Part shown: piece by piece, positions 27,288 through 40,304 of the stretch
How the letters are laid out: every line of letters starts with the position of its first letter
Numbering within the stretch: position 1 is the stretch's first letter
Program-made: the position numbers and the translations under genes
Origin: Anaerofustis stercorihominis
GTDB lineage: Bacteria; Bacillota; Clostridia; Eubacteriales; Anaerofustaceae
NCBI RefSeq assembly: GCF_005844425.1
Contig: NZ_SPHL01000001.1
Location: 124,001 to 188,000, forward strand
Direction: 5' to 3'
Length of the DNA: 64,000 nt
Notes under the pieces: generated by a model
What the model was told of the DNA's origin: nothing
Databases searched by the model: none
Seen by the model: only the letters and a program-made list of their open reading frames with translations

Positions 27288-28247
27288 TTGAGAAAAATAG
27301 CAGTTTTAACAAGTGGCGGGGATGCTCCCGGTATGAACGCAGCTATTAGAGCTGTTGTTAGAGCAGGAATATATTATGGATTTGAAGTTTATGGTGTACA
27401 ACAAGGTTATCAAGGTTTAATGGATGATAATATCGTTAAACTTGATGCTTATTCTGTATCAGATAAGATTCAAAGAGGCGGAACTTTTCTTCGTTCTGCA
27501 AGATGTTTGGAAATGAAAACCGACGAAGGCTTAAAAAGAGCTGTTGATACATTAAATAGACATGAAATAGAAGGCTTGGTAGTAATCGGAGGAGACGGTT
27601 CCTACAGAGGTGCTCAAAAATTAAGCAGAGCAGGAATTAACGTTATCGGAATTCCTGGAACAATTGATAATGATATTTCATGTACTGAATATTCTATAGG
27701 ATTCGATACAGCAGTAAATACTGCAGTTGACGCAATCAATAAAATCAGAGATACATCTTCTTCTCACAGCAGAGTAAATGTTGTTGAAGTAATGGGAAGA
27801 AACAGTGGTTTTATTGCTCTTTATGCAGGTATTGCAGCAGGAGCTGAAGCAATTTTAATTCCTGAAAAAGAATTAAACTTAGATGTTGTTTGTGAAAAAA
27901 TAAAAGAAGGCTTTAGCCTTGGAAAATATTATGGACTTGTTATTCTTGCCGAAGGAGTTGGACATTACGAAGAATTCTGTGATGTTATTGAAAAATACTC
28001 TGGTGTAACAACAAGAGGAACTAACTTAGGATACATACAAAGAGGTGGTTCTCCAACTGCATTTGACAGAATGCTTGCAAGTAAAATGGGTGCTTTAGCT
28101 GTTGAATGTTTAAGAGATGGAAAAACAAACAGATGTATGTGTTATCAACATGGAAGATTTTTAGATATGGAAATTGAAGAAGCATTGGCTATGCCATATG
28201 TAATTGATGAAGAAGCAAAAAGAATTGCTGAAATGTTAGCAATATAA
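27288..28247 (+). CDS. pfkA: ATP-dependent 6-phosphofructokinase
   Basis: Phosphorylates fructose 6-phosphate in glycolysis. 319 residues, the bacterial ATP type: LTSGGDAPGMNAAIRA, VIGGDGSYRGA (Gly after GDGS favours ATP over PPi), IPGTIDNDI with the catalytic Asp and EVMGRNSGF. TTG start at 27288 with AAGGAGA nine bases upstream. Followed 40 nt later by pyk, a common Firmicute pair. Confidence 0.97.
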   Translation: MRKIAVLTSGGDAPGMNAAIRAVVRAGIYYGFEVYGVQQGYQGLMDDNIVKLDAYSVSDKIQRGGTFLRSARCLEMKTDEGLKRAVDTLNRHEIEGLVVIGGDGSYRGAQKLSRAGINVIGIPGTIDNDISCTEYSIGFDTAVNTAVDAINKIRDTSSSHSRVNVVEVMGRNSGFIALYAGIAAGAEAILIPEKELNLDVVCEKIKEGFSLGKYYGLVILAEGVGHYEEFCDVIEKYSGVTTRGTNLGYIQRGGSPTAFDRMLASKMGALAVECLRDGKTNRCMCYQHGRFLDMEIEEALAMPYVIDEEAKRIAEMLAI

Positions 28248-28287
28248 TATAAAAATAAGTTTATGATTAGGAGATGGGCATAAAATT

Positions 28288-30015
28288 ATGAAGAAAACAA
28301 AAATTGTATGTACAATAGGTCCTGCAAGTGAAGATAAAAAAATTCTTACACATTTAGTTGCATCAGGTATGAATGTTGCAAGACTTAACTTTTCACATGG
28401 GGATTATGAAGAACATCAAGCAAGAATAGACACAATAAAAGAAATCAGAGAAAAATTAAATCAACCAATTGCTATCTTATTAGATACAAAAGGTCCTGAA
28501 ATTAGAACAAAGAAATTTAAAGACGGTGGAGTATTCTTAAAAGAAGGAAGCATGTTCACTCTTTATGTTGGTGATGAACTTGGAGATGAACATGGTTGTG
28601 CTACAACATATGATCATTTAGCAGAAGAACTAAAAAAAGGTGATGTAGTTTTAATCGATGACGGTTTAATTAAATTAACTGTTAGAGAAATTAAAGGAAG
28701 CGACGTTGTTTTAAGAGTAGATAACGGTGGCCCTGTAAAAAATCATAAAAGTATAAATATTCCTGGAGTAAATATTAAACTTCCAGCTCTTACTGAAAAA
28801 GATACAAATGACTTATTATTTGGTATTAAAAACGATATTGACTTCGTTGCAGCATCTTTTATTAGAAGCAAAGAAGATGTTTTTGCAATAAGAGAAGTTT
28901 TAAATAACAATGGTGGAGAAGATATTCATATTATTTCTAAAATTGAAAACAGACAAGGTGTTGACAATATTGATGAAATTATCGAAGCCAGTGATGGAAT
29001 CATGGTTGCCAGAGGTGACCTTGGGGTAGAAATTCCAGCAGAAGAAGTACCAATCGTACAAAAAGATATCATTAAAAAATGTAACTATGTTGGTAAACCT
29101 GTTATTACAGCTACACAAATGCTTGATAGCATGATAAACAACCCAAGAGCTACAAGAGCCGAAGTTACAGACGTATTTAATGCTATTTTTGACGGTACTG
29201 ACGCAATTATGCTTTCAGGAGAAACTGCTGCCGGTAAATATCCTATTGAAGCAGTTCAAACAATGGGTATTATTGCAGAATCTGCAGAAAGCAAATTAGC
29301 AAGTGACTTTAGAACAAGAAGTAAATATGTAAATGATAAGAGTATGACAAGTGCTGTAAGTTTATCAACAGTACAAATTGCAGATTCTCTTAATGCAAAA
29401 GCAATTTTAACACCTACAAGTTCTGGTTATACAGCAAGAAGAATTTCTAAACATAGACCAAACTGTGATATAGTTGCTTATACAGATAAAGAATACGTAC
29501 AAAGAAGACTATCTATAGTATGGGGTGTTGATGCTTATAAAATTGATGTATTCTCAGATGTAGAACTTTTATATAAAGAAGTAATTAACAGTGCAAAAGA
29601 ACATATGCATGTAAAAGATGGTGATATTGTTGTTATTACAGCTGGTATCCCTCTTGGTGTTAAAGGTACAACAAACTCAATCAGAATTGAAACAGTTGGA
29701 GAACATGTTCTTAAAGGGGCTGGTTTAATCAGCGGTAGAGTAAGAAGCAATATCAGAATGTATAATGATGATTTAAAAGATTTTAAAGAAGGTGAAATCT
29801 TAGCTCTTACAAAATGCTCAAAAGAAGCTAAACCTTTATTAGAAAAAGCAGGCGGAGTTGTTTATACAGAAAAGGCATTGTTAAATGAATTAGCAATGGA
29901 GTTAAGAACAGCAGGTATTCCTGTTTTGGTTGGAGTAGAATCTTTTGAAGGATTTGAAGATAACGATAAAGTTACTCTTGATGCTACAAGAGGTATTCTA
30001 TATAAAACAAAATAA
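28288..30015 (+). CDS. pyk: Pyruvate kinase with C-terminal PEP-utilizer-like domain
   Basis: Final step of glycolysis. 575 residues: the usual A/B/C domains (about 1-470) with MNVARLNFSHGDYEEH, the B-domain, and MVARGDLGVEIPAEEV plus TATQMLDSM, then an extra C-terminal domain of about 100 residues (IRMYNDDLKDFKEGE to DATRGILYKTK) like that of Bacillus and related pyruvate kinases. Same operon as pfkA by spacing. Confidence 0.96.
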   Translation: MKKTKIVCTIGPASEDKKILTHLVASGMNVARLNFSHGDYEEHQARIDTIKEIREKLNQPIAILLDTKGPEIRTKKFKDGGVFLKEGSMFTLYVGDELGDEHGCATTYDHLAEELKKGDVVLIDDGLIKLTVREIKGSDVVLRVDNGGPVKNHKSINIPGVNIKLPALTEKDTNDLLFGIKNDIDFVAASFIRSKEDVFAIREVLNNNGGEDIHIISKIENRQGVDNIDEIIEASDGIMVARGDLGVEIPAEEVPIVQKDIIKKCNYVGKPVITATQMLDSMINNPRATRAEVTDVFNAIFDGTDAIMLSGETAAGKYPIEAVQTMGIIAESAESKLASDFRTRSKYVNDKSMTSAVSLSTVQIADSLNAKAILTPTSSGYTARRISKHRPNCDIVAYTDKEYVQRRLSIVWGVDAYKIDVFSDVELLYKEVINSAKEHMHVKDGDIVVITAGIPLGVKGTTNSIRIETVGEHVLKGAGLISGRVRSNIRMYNDDLKDFKEGEILALTKCSKEAKPLLEKAGGVVYTEKALLNELAMELRTAGIPVLVGVESFEGFEDNDKVTLDATRGILYKTK

Positions 30016-30040
30016 TTAAATAATCTTATAGGGGCGTAAC

Positions 30041-30913
30041 ATGAAGACTTATTTAGAAAACGGTAATATAATGAAATTTTTTGTGGATATGTTTTTTGTT
30101 ACAATTGCATGCATTATTATGGCATTTGCATTTGCAGCATTTTGTATTCCAAATAATATAGCACCGGGTGGGTTTTCAGGTTTAGCTACAGTCCTATATT
30201 CTTTTACAGGGGCACCGGTTGGTGTCTCTTCTTTTGTTATGTGTATTCCTTTGTTTATTATTTTATATAAGGATATGGGTGTTATAAATTTTTTAAAGAC
30301 ATTGTATGGTACATTTGTTTTCTCGTTTTTTATAGATTTAATGACGGGAAGATTTAATTTTACAAATGATTTATTTTTAGCATCTGTATTCGGAGGAATA
30401 GTTTTTGGTTTTGGGGCAGGCGTATTGTTTAAGTTTAAAGGGACTACAGGTGGAACTGAACTTCTAGCCTTACTTATTCATAGAAAACTTACCCAGATAT
30501 CTTTAGGTAATTTAATTTTAATAATAGATGGTATTGTAATATTAATTGCCGGTATCGCATTTAAAAATTTTGAAATAATGCTTTATTCTGCAATAAATAT
30601 TTATGTTGCAACAAAAGTTATAGACTTTATTCAGGAAGGTTCAAGCTATACAAAGGCATTTTATATATTTACTTCATATCCTGAAGATATTAAAAATGCA
30701 ATTTTTCAAAATCTTGACAGAGGCGTTACTTTCTTAAAGGCAAAAGGCGGATTTACGAATGAAGATAAAGATATTGTCTTTTGTGTTGTAAGCAGAATGG
30801 AAGTTGCAGCTTTAAGAGAACTTGTTACTGATATTGATAAAGATGCTTTTGTTATTCTAGCAGAGGTTAGTGAGGTTCTTGGTGAAGGATTTAAGGGTGT
30901 AACAGAGGAATAA
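30041..30913 (+). CDS. YitT-family membrane protein (DUF161/DUF2179)
   Basis: 290 residues, five to six membrane spans (about 12-175) with FCIPNNIAPGGFSGLATVL and FKGTTGGTELLALLIHRKL, two YitT hallmarks, followed by a cytoplasmic DUF2179 domain (about 210-290). Function is not firmly known in the family; transport of small solutes has been proposed. Begins 25 nt after pyk and ends 2 nt before the pseudouridine synthase gene. Confidence 0.88.
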   Translation: MKTYLENGNIMKFFVDMFFVTIACIIMAFAFAAFCIPNNIAPGGFSGLATVLYSFTGAPVGVSSFVMCIPLFIILYKDMGVINFLKTLYGTFVFSFFIDLMTGRFNFTNDLFLASVFGGIVFGFGAGVLFKFKGTTGGTELLALLIHRKLTQISLGNLILIIDGIVILIAGIAFKNFEIMLYSAINIYVATKVIDFIQEGSSYTKAFYIFTSYPEDIKNAIFQNLDRGVTFLKAKGGFTNEDKDIVFCVVSRMEVAALRELVTDIDKDAFVILAEVSEVLGEGFKGVTEE

Positions 30914-30915
30914 CC

Positions 30916-31845
30916 ATGAAAGAAATAATTATAAATGATGAATATAAAGATATGAGACTGGACAGGTTTGTTACTAAAGTGACAAACCTGTCTAAAGTTG
31001 AAATTCAAAAGCTTTTAAGAAAGAAAAAAATCAAGGTAAACGGTAAAAAAGAACAAGGAAGTTACAGAACTAAAAAGCTTGATAAAATTCAGTTTTATAT
31101 AAATGAAGAATATTTTAAAATAGAAAAAAAAGTAAAAGCCGTAAATACAAATAAACTAGATATTATTTATGAAGATGAAAATATTATTATTGTAAATAAA
31201 CCGGCAGGTATTTTATCTCAAGGAAACGGGAGCAATAAAGCGGATATTGTAAGTATGCTTAAAAGCTATTTGAATACAAATACTACCGGAATAATAACGA
31301 GGCTTGATCTTAATACAAGTGGTATAGTAATTGCAGGTAAAAACAGAAGAAGTTTAATGTTATTAAATGAAATATCAAAGAAAAATTTAATTGATAAAAG
31401 ATATTTAACTTTGGTTTATGGTGAATTTAAAAATGAAGGTAAAGTAACTCTTTATGGAATAAAAGATAGAAAACAAAACAAATTAATTTTAAATAAAGAA
31501 AAAATAAACGGTGCATTTGAAGTAAGCGCCTTTTTTAAAATAAAGAAAAAATATAAGGATTATACTTTACTTGAAGTAAAACTTATTACAGGGAAAAGTC
31601 ATCAAATTAGAGCTCAGCTTAATGCCTTAGGATACAGTGTAATAGGTGACAGAAAATATAACGATAATAAGAAAACAAACTCAAATATAACTTTAAACAG
31701 ACAGTTTTTACATTGTTATAAAGTAACAATAGATTATGATGAAAAATATAAAGATATAATTAATGAAAAAAAACAGTTTAATGCTCCTCTTCCAAAAGAT
31801 CTTGAAAAAGTTATAAGTTTATTGGAAAAAACAGATAAATTTTGA
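30916..31845 (+). CDS. RluA-family pseudouridine synthase with S4 domain
   Basis: 309 residues. N-terminal S4 RNA-binding domain (MRLDRFVTKVTNLSKVEIQKLLR), catalytic domain with the Asp in ITRLDLNTSGIVI and the closing motif GKSHQIRAQLNALGYSVIGD. Converts uridine to pseudouridine in rRNA or tRNA; the target position cannot be read from sequence. Confidence 0.92.
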   Translation: MKEIIINDEYKDMRLDRFVTKVTNLSKVEIQKLLRKKKIKVNGKKEQGSYRTKKLDKIQFYINEEYFKIEKKVKAVNTNKLDIIYEDENIIIVNKPAGILSQGNGSNKADIVSMLKSYLNTNTTGIITRLDLNTSGIVIAGKNRRSLMLLNEISKKNLIDKRYLTLVYGEFKNEGKVTLYGIKDRKQNKLILNKEKINGAFEVSAFFKIKKKYKDYTLLEVKLITGKSHQIRAQLNALGYSVIGDRKYNDNKKTNSNITLNRQFLHCYKVTIDYDEKYKDIINEKKQFNAPLPKDLEKVISLLEKTDKF

Positions 31846-31912
31846 TAATTTATTTTAAAATTATATTTTATAATTTTATTTGTTAAATTATGATATTTAT
31901 TGGAGTGATTAT

Positions 31913-32824
31913 ATGTATATAAGCAGAAAAAAGAAGATAATTTTTATCGTTTCTTTTGTTGTATTTCTTTTATTTATTGTTTTTGCATCGAATGTTTTTA
32001 AATCAGATAAATTATTACCTATAAATAAGGATATTGAAGCAGGGGAGAATATAGATACTTTATCTCTTGTAAAATTAGGTGATGATTATAAAAACTATAT
32101 TGTTAGTGCAAAGAGTGAAAAGATAACGCTAAATAAAACAGGAAAAACAACAATTACATATTACATAAGAAAAAACGGTGAAAGCAAAAAGGAAAAATTT
32201 GAAGTATCATTTAATGTAGTTGATACTACTCCTCCTGATATAAAAACCGAAGATGTGTTAAGTGTTGCTTATGGCAGTGAATTTAATATAAAAAATTTGG
32301 TTAGTGTGTATGATAATGTTGATGAGAGGATAAATGATATTGATGTAAGTGGAGAAGTTAATACAAAAAAATTAGGACAATATAAGATTACTGTTACAGC
32401 AAAAGACAGCAGTAAAAACACCGCAGAAAAAGAAATTTTGGTATCAGTGGTAAATCCATATTTACCATATGAAGATATTTCTTCAATTAGCGGTAAATGG
32501 TTAAATAAAGAAGATGATTTGATTTTGAGCTTTTTTAATAACTACGGAAGAGCTAAATATTCTGTTAGTGTGAAAGGTGAATTATCAAATTATAACGGAT
32601 TTGTAAGCAGTATAGATGTAAACGGAAATAAAATAACTCTTGTTTTAAGTTATAATGCTTCAAATTGGCAAGAAGGAGAAAGTCCTGATTATAAATTTGC
32701 TAAAATGGTTTTAATAAAAGATGATAATAAATTAACCTTAAAAAGCTTTATGAAATATAAAGATATTGATTTTTCTTATGCCGGAGAAAGTTGGCAAGAA
32801 GTAGATGAAAAATACACAAATTAA
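31913..32824 (+). CDS. Membrane-anchored protein with Ig-like (DUF5011-type) domain
   Basis: 303 residues. One N-terminal membrane anchor (about 7-27), a beta-rich region and an Ig-like domain of the DUF5011/Cry22-like kind (VVDTTPPDIKTEDV to TAKDSSKNTAEKEILVSV, about 100-180). The last 100 residues show a WLNKEDDLILSFFNNYGR stretch and are unassigned. I chose the ATG at 31913: GGAG at 31901-31904 is 8 nt ahead; an in-frame TTG at 31880 has no such site. Likely faces outward. Role unknown. Confidence 0.75.
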   Translation: MYISRKKKIIFIVSFVVFLLFIVFASNVFKSDKLLPINKDIEAGENIDTLSLVKLGDDYKNYIVSAKSEKITLNKTGKTTITYYIRKNGESKKEKFEVSFNVVDTTPPDIKTEDVLSVAYGSEFNIKNLVSVYDNVDERINDIDVSGEVNTKKLGQYKITVTAKDSSKNTAEKEILVSVVNPYLPYEDISSISGKWLNKEDDLILSFFNNYGRAKYSVSVKGELSNYNGFVSSIDVNGNKITLVLSYNASNWQEGESPDYKFAKMVLIKDDNKLTLKSFMKYKDIDFSYAGESWQEVDEKYTN

Positions 32825-32848
32825 AAAAGACCCGTTAGGGTCTTTTTT
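32824..32848. terminator. Bidirectional terminator between convergent genes
   Basis: AAAAAGACCC (32824-32833), GTTA loop, GGGTCTTTTT (32838-32847), T-run on both strands. Confidence 0.85.
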
Positions 32849-33495
32849 TATAATCCTAAATTATCGTCATTTAAGAAAAATACTTTAATTCTGTCTTTAT
32901 TTTTTTGATATCCAGTCAAAGTATAGAAAATACATATTTTGTCATCACTCTTGCAGTTAGCACATCTTCCAAGTTCTCTGCAAGGAGTCTTCATATCAAG
33001 TCTTTCACAGTTCATTGGACCTGTTTGTTCTTTTACTCTGTCGATTGCAGCATCTACACTTGATACGATTTTATTAGGACTTGCTATAATTATTACATGT
33101 TCAGGTCCGTAAATTAAAGCTGAAACTCTGTTTCCTGTTCCGTCAACGTTATATAATTCACCGTTAACAGTTATTGCATTGGAGCTCATAAAATAGTAGT
33201 CAACAAAATTTGCTTCCATTGCGATTTTTCTTGCTTCTTCTTTTGAGTTAGCTTCTTTCTTTCTGTCTTTAAAGTCATAACTTTGAATAAGTTCGCTTAA
33301 GCCTTCCACTTGTTTGATAGTATAGCTTCCGCCCATTGCAGTTGTTGAGCCTTCAGGGATAAGTTCCCTAACTGCATTTAAAAGTTCATCTTTACTATCA
33401 AATAATCTTGCGTCAATATTGTTTTTCTTTAAAGCTTTAATTGTTGTTAAAATTTTCTTTTCATTAATTTTCTTTATGCTGCCGATATAATCCAT
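32848..33495 (-). CDS. LUD-domain (LutC/YkgG-like) protein
   Basis: 215 residues with TAMGGSYTIKQV and YGPEHVIIIASPNKIV, typical of the lactate-utilisation (LUD) family. A C-terminal cysteine cluster CRELGRCANC plus a further Cys suggests metal or Fe-S binding. The LUD family normally partners LutA/LutB, absent here. Fourteen bases downstream of gyrA, so likely its last co-transcribed gene. Confidence 0.82.
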   Translation of the reverse strand: MDYIGSIKKINEKKILTTIKALKKNNIDARLFDSKDELLNAVRELIPEGSTTAMGGSYTIKQVEGLSELIQSYDFKDRKKEANSKEEARKIAMEANFVDYYFMSSNAITVNGELYNVDGTGNRVSALIYGPEHVIIIASPNKIVSSVDAAIDRVKEQTGPMNCERLDMKTPCRELGRCANCKSDDKICIFYTLTGYQKNKDRIKVFFLNDDNLGL

Positions 33496-33509
33496 TTTTT
33501 TATCTCCTT

Positions 33510-35972
33510 TTATTCTTCGGATAATTCTTCCTCATCTTGAGATGGGGCTTTTGCAATTGTTGCGATGTTTACATCTTCATCAAGTTTCATTACTTTAACG
33601 CCTGATGTGCTTCTTCCCATTTGAGATATTCCGCTTACATCAATTCTAATAACTGTTCCGTCATCACTTATAAGCATTATATCGTCTTTTTCTTTTTCCA
33701 CTACGCACATTCCTGCAAGGTTACCTGTTTTGCCTGTGATTTTATAGTTAAGCACGCCTTTTCCGGCTCTTCCTTGTGTAGGATATAAATTAGCTTTTGT
33801 AATTTTTCCAAATCCTTTTTCTGTAATAGAAAGTACGTATCTGTCATTCTTAGCAATGTCCATTCCGATTACGAAGTCATTTTCTTTAAGAGTAATACCT
33901 TTAACACCTCTTGATACTCTACCAATTGGTCTGATATCTTCTTCTTTGAATTTGATTGCAACACCTTTATGAGTTCCAAGTATTACTTCTTGGTGTCCGT
34001 CTGTTAGGCATACTCCAATAAGTTCGTCGTCTTCTGCTAAGTTAATTCCGATAATTCCGTTCTTTCTTGAAGAGTCATATTCAGTTAGGCTTGTCTTTTT
34101 AAAGATACCGTTTCTTGTTGCCATTAGAAGGAATTCGTCGTCTTTAAATTCTTTTATAGGTATAACAGCGGTTATTTTTTCGCCTGGATCAAGAGCTAAA
34201 AGATTTACTATTGCAGTTCCTTTTGCTGTTCTTGATGCTTCAGGAAGTTCATAGCCTTTAAGTCTATATACTTTACCTTTGTTTGTAAAGAACATAATGT
34301 AGTGATGTGTTGTAGTAAAGAATAGATGTTTTACGAAGTCATTTTCTCTTGTAGATAAAGCCGTAACACCTCTTCCACCTCTCTTTTGAGCTTTATATGT
34401 GTTTGCAGGAAGTCTTTTTACATAACCTACGTGAGTTATTGTAACTACAATATCTTCTTCTTCGATTAAGTCTTCCATGTCAAAATCTTCATCATCAGCT
34501 TCAAAAGCTGTTCTTCTTTCATCGTTGTATTTACCTTTGATTTCAAGAAGTTCTTCTTTTATGATATTCATAACCAAATCTTCGCTTGCAAGAACGCTTT
34601 CTAAGTATTCTATTGTTTTAAGAAGTTCAGCATATTCATTTTCAAGTTTTTCTCTTTCAAGTCCTTGCAATCTTCTAAGTCTCATATCGACGATTGCTTT
34701 TGCTTGTACTTCAGAAAGTTCAAAGCGTTCCATAAGTTTTAATTCAGCATCGTTGTAACTTGCTCTGATGATTTTGATTATTTCATCAATATTGTCAAGA
34801 GCAATAAGAAGCCCTTCAACAATATGAGCTCTTGCTTTTGCTTTCTTTAAATCATATTCTGTTCTTCTTACGATTATTTCTTTTTGGTGATTTAGGTAAT
34901 GAACCAAGATTTCTTTTAGGTTAAGAACTTTAGGTTGGTTGTTTACAAGAGCAAGCATTATTACGCCGAATGTATCTTGTAGTTGTGTATATTTATATAA
35001 CTGATTTAAGATGATTGAAGCATTAACGTCTTTTCTTAAATCAATTGCAACCCTAATTCCGTTTCTGTCTGATTCATCTCTGATATCTGAAATTCCAACA
35101 ACTTTTTTGTCTCTTACCAAGTCGGCAATTTTTTCAACAAGTTTTGATTTGTTAACCATATAAGGAATTTCTGTAATGACAATTCTTTGTCTTGTTTTAC
35201 TTATTTCTTCTATATGAGTTTTACTTCTTAATTTAATTCTTCCTCTACCTGTTGTGTATGCGTTGTAAATACCGCTTTTACCCATAATGATTCCGCCTGT
35301 AGGGAAGTCGGGACCTTTGATATATTTAATAAGATCGTTTATTTCTATGTTTTCATCGTCTATTAAAGCAACAATTGCATCTATTACTTCTCCTAAGTTA
35401 TGAGGAGGGATGTTTGTTGCCATACCAACGGCGATACCGTTAGAGCCGTTTACAAGAAGATTTGGGAATCTACTTGGAAGAACTACAGGTTCTTTAAGAG
35501 TTTCATCAAAGTTAGGTATATAATCTACTGTTTCTTTGTTTATGTCTCTTAACATTTCTCCTGTAAGTTTTGTCATTTTTGCTTCGGTATAACGCATAGC
35601 CGCTTGGCTGTCGCCGTCGATTGAACCGAAGTTACCGTGACCGTCTACAAGAGGATATCTTGTAGAGAAATCTTGGGCAAGTCTAACCATTGCATCATAA
35701 ATTGCGCTGTCACCATGAGGGTGATATTTACCCATTGTATCCCCAACGATTCTGGCACTTTTTCTAAAAGGTTTATCGTAGGTTAAGTTAAGTTCTGCCA
35801 TAGAATATAAAATTCTTCTATGAACTGGTTTTAAACCATCTCTTACATCCGGAAGGGCTCTTCCGACAATTACGCTCATGGCATAATCTATATAAGAGGT
35901 TTGCATTTCTTGTACTATGTCACGTGTTTCTATTTTTCCATGAATATCTTGAATTTCTTCTTTTTTCGCCAT
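33510..35972 (-). CDS. gyrA: DNA gyrase subunit A
   Basis: 820 residues. DNA-cleaving half of gyrase, with catalytic Tyr in [10 protein letters not shown]. The quinolone-resistance region [18 protein letters not shown] has Ser and Asp at the sensitive positions. A C-terminal beta-pinwheel with the GyrA box (QKRGGRGV) distinguishes it from ParC. Follows gyrB by 12 nt. Confidence 0.97.
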   Translation of the reverse strand: MAKKEEIQDIHGKIETRDIVQEMQTSYIDYAMSVIVGRALPDVRDGLKPVHRRILYSMAELNLTYDKPFRKSARIVGDTMGKYHPHGDSAIYDAMVRLAQDFSTRYPLVDGHGNFGSIDGDSQAAMRYTEAKMTKLTGEMLRDINKETVDYIPNFDETLKEPVVLPSRFPNLLVNGSNGIAVGMATNIPPHNLGEVIDAIVALIDDENIEINDLIKYIKGPDFPTGGIIMGKSGIYNAYTTGRGRIKLRSKTHIEEISKTRQRIVITEIPYMVNKSKLVEKIADLVRDKKVVGISDIRDESDRNGIRVAIDLRKDVNASIILNQLYKYTQLQDTFGVIMLALVNNQPKVLNLKEILVHYLNHQKEIIVRRTEYDLKKAKARAHIVEGLLIALDNIDEIIKIIRASYNDAELKLMERFELSEVQAKAIVDMRLRRLQGLEREKLENEYAELLKTIEYLESVLASEDLVMNIIKEELLEIKGKYNDERRTAFEADDEDFDMEDLIEEEDIVVTITHVGYVKRLPANTYKAQKRGGRGVTALSTRENDFVKHLFFTTTHHYIMFFTNKGKVYRLKGYELPEASRTAKGTAIVNLLALDPGEKITAVIPIKEFKDDEFLLMATRNGIFKKTSLTEYDSSRKNGIIGINLAEDDELIGVCLTDGHQEVILGTHKGVAIKFKEEDIRPIGRVSRGVKGITLKENDFVIGMDIAKNDRYVLSITEKGFGKITKANLYPTQGRAGKGVLNYKITGKTGNLAGMCVVEKEKDDIMLISDDGTVIRIDVSGISQMGRSTSGVKVMKLDEDVNIATIAKAPSQDEEELSEE

Positions 35973-35984
35973 ATTTTATACCTC

Positions 35985-38994
<3,010 letters not shown>

Positions 38995-39023
38995 AAAAAA
39001 ACCCCTTTAGGATTTATACTGTA

Positions 39024-39029
39024 ATTATA
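39024..39029 (-). promoter_or_regulatory. Extended -10 box of the recF-gyrB-gyrA unit
   Basis: TGC-TATAAT on the minus strand, 30 bp before the recF ATG. No consensus -35. The -10 lies between AAAAAACCCC (39041-39050 complement) and GGGGTTTTTT near the start, an inverted pair with a 35-nt spacer. Confidence 0.55.
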
Positions 39030-39140
39030 GCATAAAATGGGGTTTTTTCATAGGATTTAATCAAAATATGAGGGATATTTTAATTAAAAAACAAATGTGA
39101 ATTTTTTGTTTTATAATGTGTTAAATTAATACAAAATATT

Positions 39141-39168
39141 TTGACATGAGAATGTTTTGATATATAAT
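39141..39168 (+). promoter_or_regulatory. Promoter of the unknown membrane protein gene
   Basis: TTGACA (39141-39146), 16-bp spacer, TATAAT (39163-39168). Confidence 0.75.
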
Positions 39169-39207
39169 AAAGATAATTTATTTTTACTAATCGGAGAGAA
39201 TTATAAT

Positions 39208-39813
39208 ATGAAAAATTTTTTAAAACAAGTTAACTTATTTTACGGAGTAGTAATACTTCTGATTTCAATTTTATTTTTACGCCCAAGTTTAATTGGGCAA
39301 ATAAATCCAGAACAGTTAAAGGTGTATTTAAATATTCAAATATACTACGCTATAGGATTACTTGCAGCTTTGATTTCTTTGGTATTTATGAATTATATTT
39401 ATACAAAGGTAAAGTATGGAGTAATTAAAAGTGTTGATGATATTAGATACATAAAACCAAGAAGAATCATGTTCTTTTTCATGGCAATAGCCGTAATAAC
39501 ATTTTTAGGAACATTTTGTTATGAGTTCCCTAAACTATCAGGACTAGTTGATGTTGGTTTTGTTGGAATTCTTTTAGGTAAATCTACATTTTCATATTCT
39601 ATATGGGGTATGTTTGTTAGTGCTGTTATAGTGCTTTATGTAATGTTTTTTACAAAGTCTCTTGAAAATGAGCTTCCAAGACGCAGAAGATCAAAACAAA
39701 AAGTTAAAGTCGATATGAATGACTTCTTTAGTATTTTTATCCCTCATATACCTGCTTTAATAAACTTAATTGTTCTTGTTGTATTCTTTGTTGGAATGAG
39801 AAACTTGTTGTAA
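39208..39813 (+). CDS. Membrane protein of unknown function
   Basis: 201 residues, not recognised. Four to five hydrophobic segments (about 8-28, 40-64, 88-106, 126-150, 180-198) and a basic loop ELPRRRRSKQKVKV before the last span. The start is the ATG at 39208 after GGAGAG; an in-frame TTG at 39157 falls inside the promoter and is excluded. It stands alone between recF and asp23 with its own strong promoter, so steady expression is likely. Confidence 0.7.
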   Translation: MKNFLKQVNLFYGVVILLISILFLRPSLIGQINPEQLKVYLNIQIYYAIGLLAALISLVFMNYIYTKVKYGVIKSVDDIRYIKPRRIMFFFMAIAVITFLGTFCYEFPKLSGLVDVGFVGILLGKSTFSYSIWGMFVSAVIVLYVMFFTKSLENELPRRRRSKQKVKVDMNDFFSIFIPHIPALINLIVLVVFFVGMRNLL

Positions 39814-39883
39814 AAGGTATTTTTTGTTTGTTAACTAAATCATAAATTTTAACAAAATATATTTTATTAAGTTTTTATTATGG

Positions 39884-39889
39884 TATAAT
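39884..39889 (+). promoter_or_regulatory. Extended -10 box of the asp23-fakA-recG operon
   Basis: TGG-TATAAT, 33 bp before the Asp23 start. No clear -35. Confidence 0.5.
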
Positions 39890-39922
39890 AAAGTCAAATA
39901 TAAGGTTATAAGGAGAAGATTA

Positions 39923-40279
39923 ATGTACGCTAAAAAGACAGATAATATAGGAGATGTAAATATCTCTACTGAAATTATTGAACAAATGGTAGGGCTTTGT
40001 GCAATGGAATGTTTTGGTATTGTAGGAATGGCAAGCAGAAGCGTAACCAATGGTATTATAGAACTTTTAAAGAAAGAAAACCTTAGAAAAGGTGTAAAAG
40101 TTGTTGAAGAAGATGGCAGACTTATAATAGATATTTACGTTATTGTTGAATTTGGCGTGAAAATTGTTACGGTTGCAGAAAATCTTATTGATACCGTAAA
40201 ATATAATGTTGAAAAACAAACGGGACTAAAAATCAAAAAAATCAATGTTCACGTTCAAAGCGTTAGAGCTAATCAATAA
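39923..40279 (+). CDS. Asp23/Gls24-family protein (YloU-like)
   Basis: 118 residues, single Asp23 domain: EIIEQMVGLCAMECFGIVGMASR and the terminal VEKQTGLKIKKINVHVQSV. Members sit under the membrane and are linked to envelope stress. Leads a typical Firmicute cluster yloU-yloV(fakA)-recG. AAGGAGAAG precedes the ATG. Confidence 0.92.
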   Translation: MYAKKTDNIGDVNISTEIIEQMVGLCAMECFGIVGMASRSVTNGIIELLKKENLRKGVKVVEEDGRLIIDIYVIVEFGVKIVTVAENLIDTVKYNVEKQTGLKIKKINVHVQSVRANQ

Positions 40280-40304
40280 AATAACGGTGAGGTAAAAGTA
40301 AAAA

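Noticed and set aside
35640-35780. Quinolone-resistance changes in GyrA
   Set aside because: The region reads GDSAIYD, with Ser and Asp at the usual target positions, so it looks sensitive.
38995-39207. Replication origin next to recF
   Set aside because: No TTATCCACA-type DnaA boxes and no dnaA or dnaN gene.
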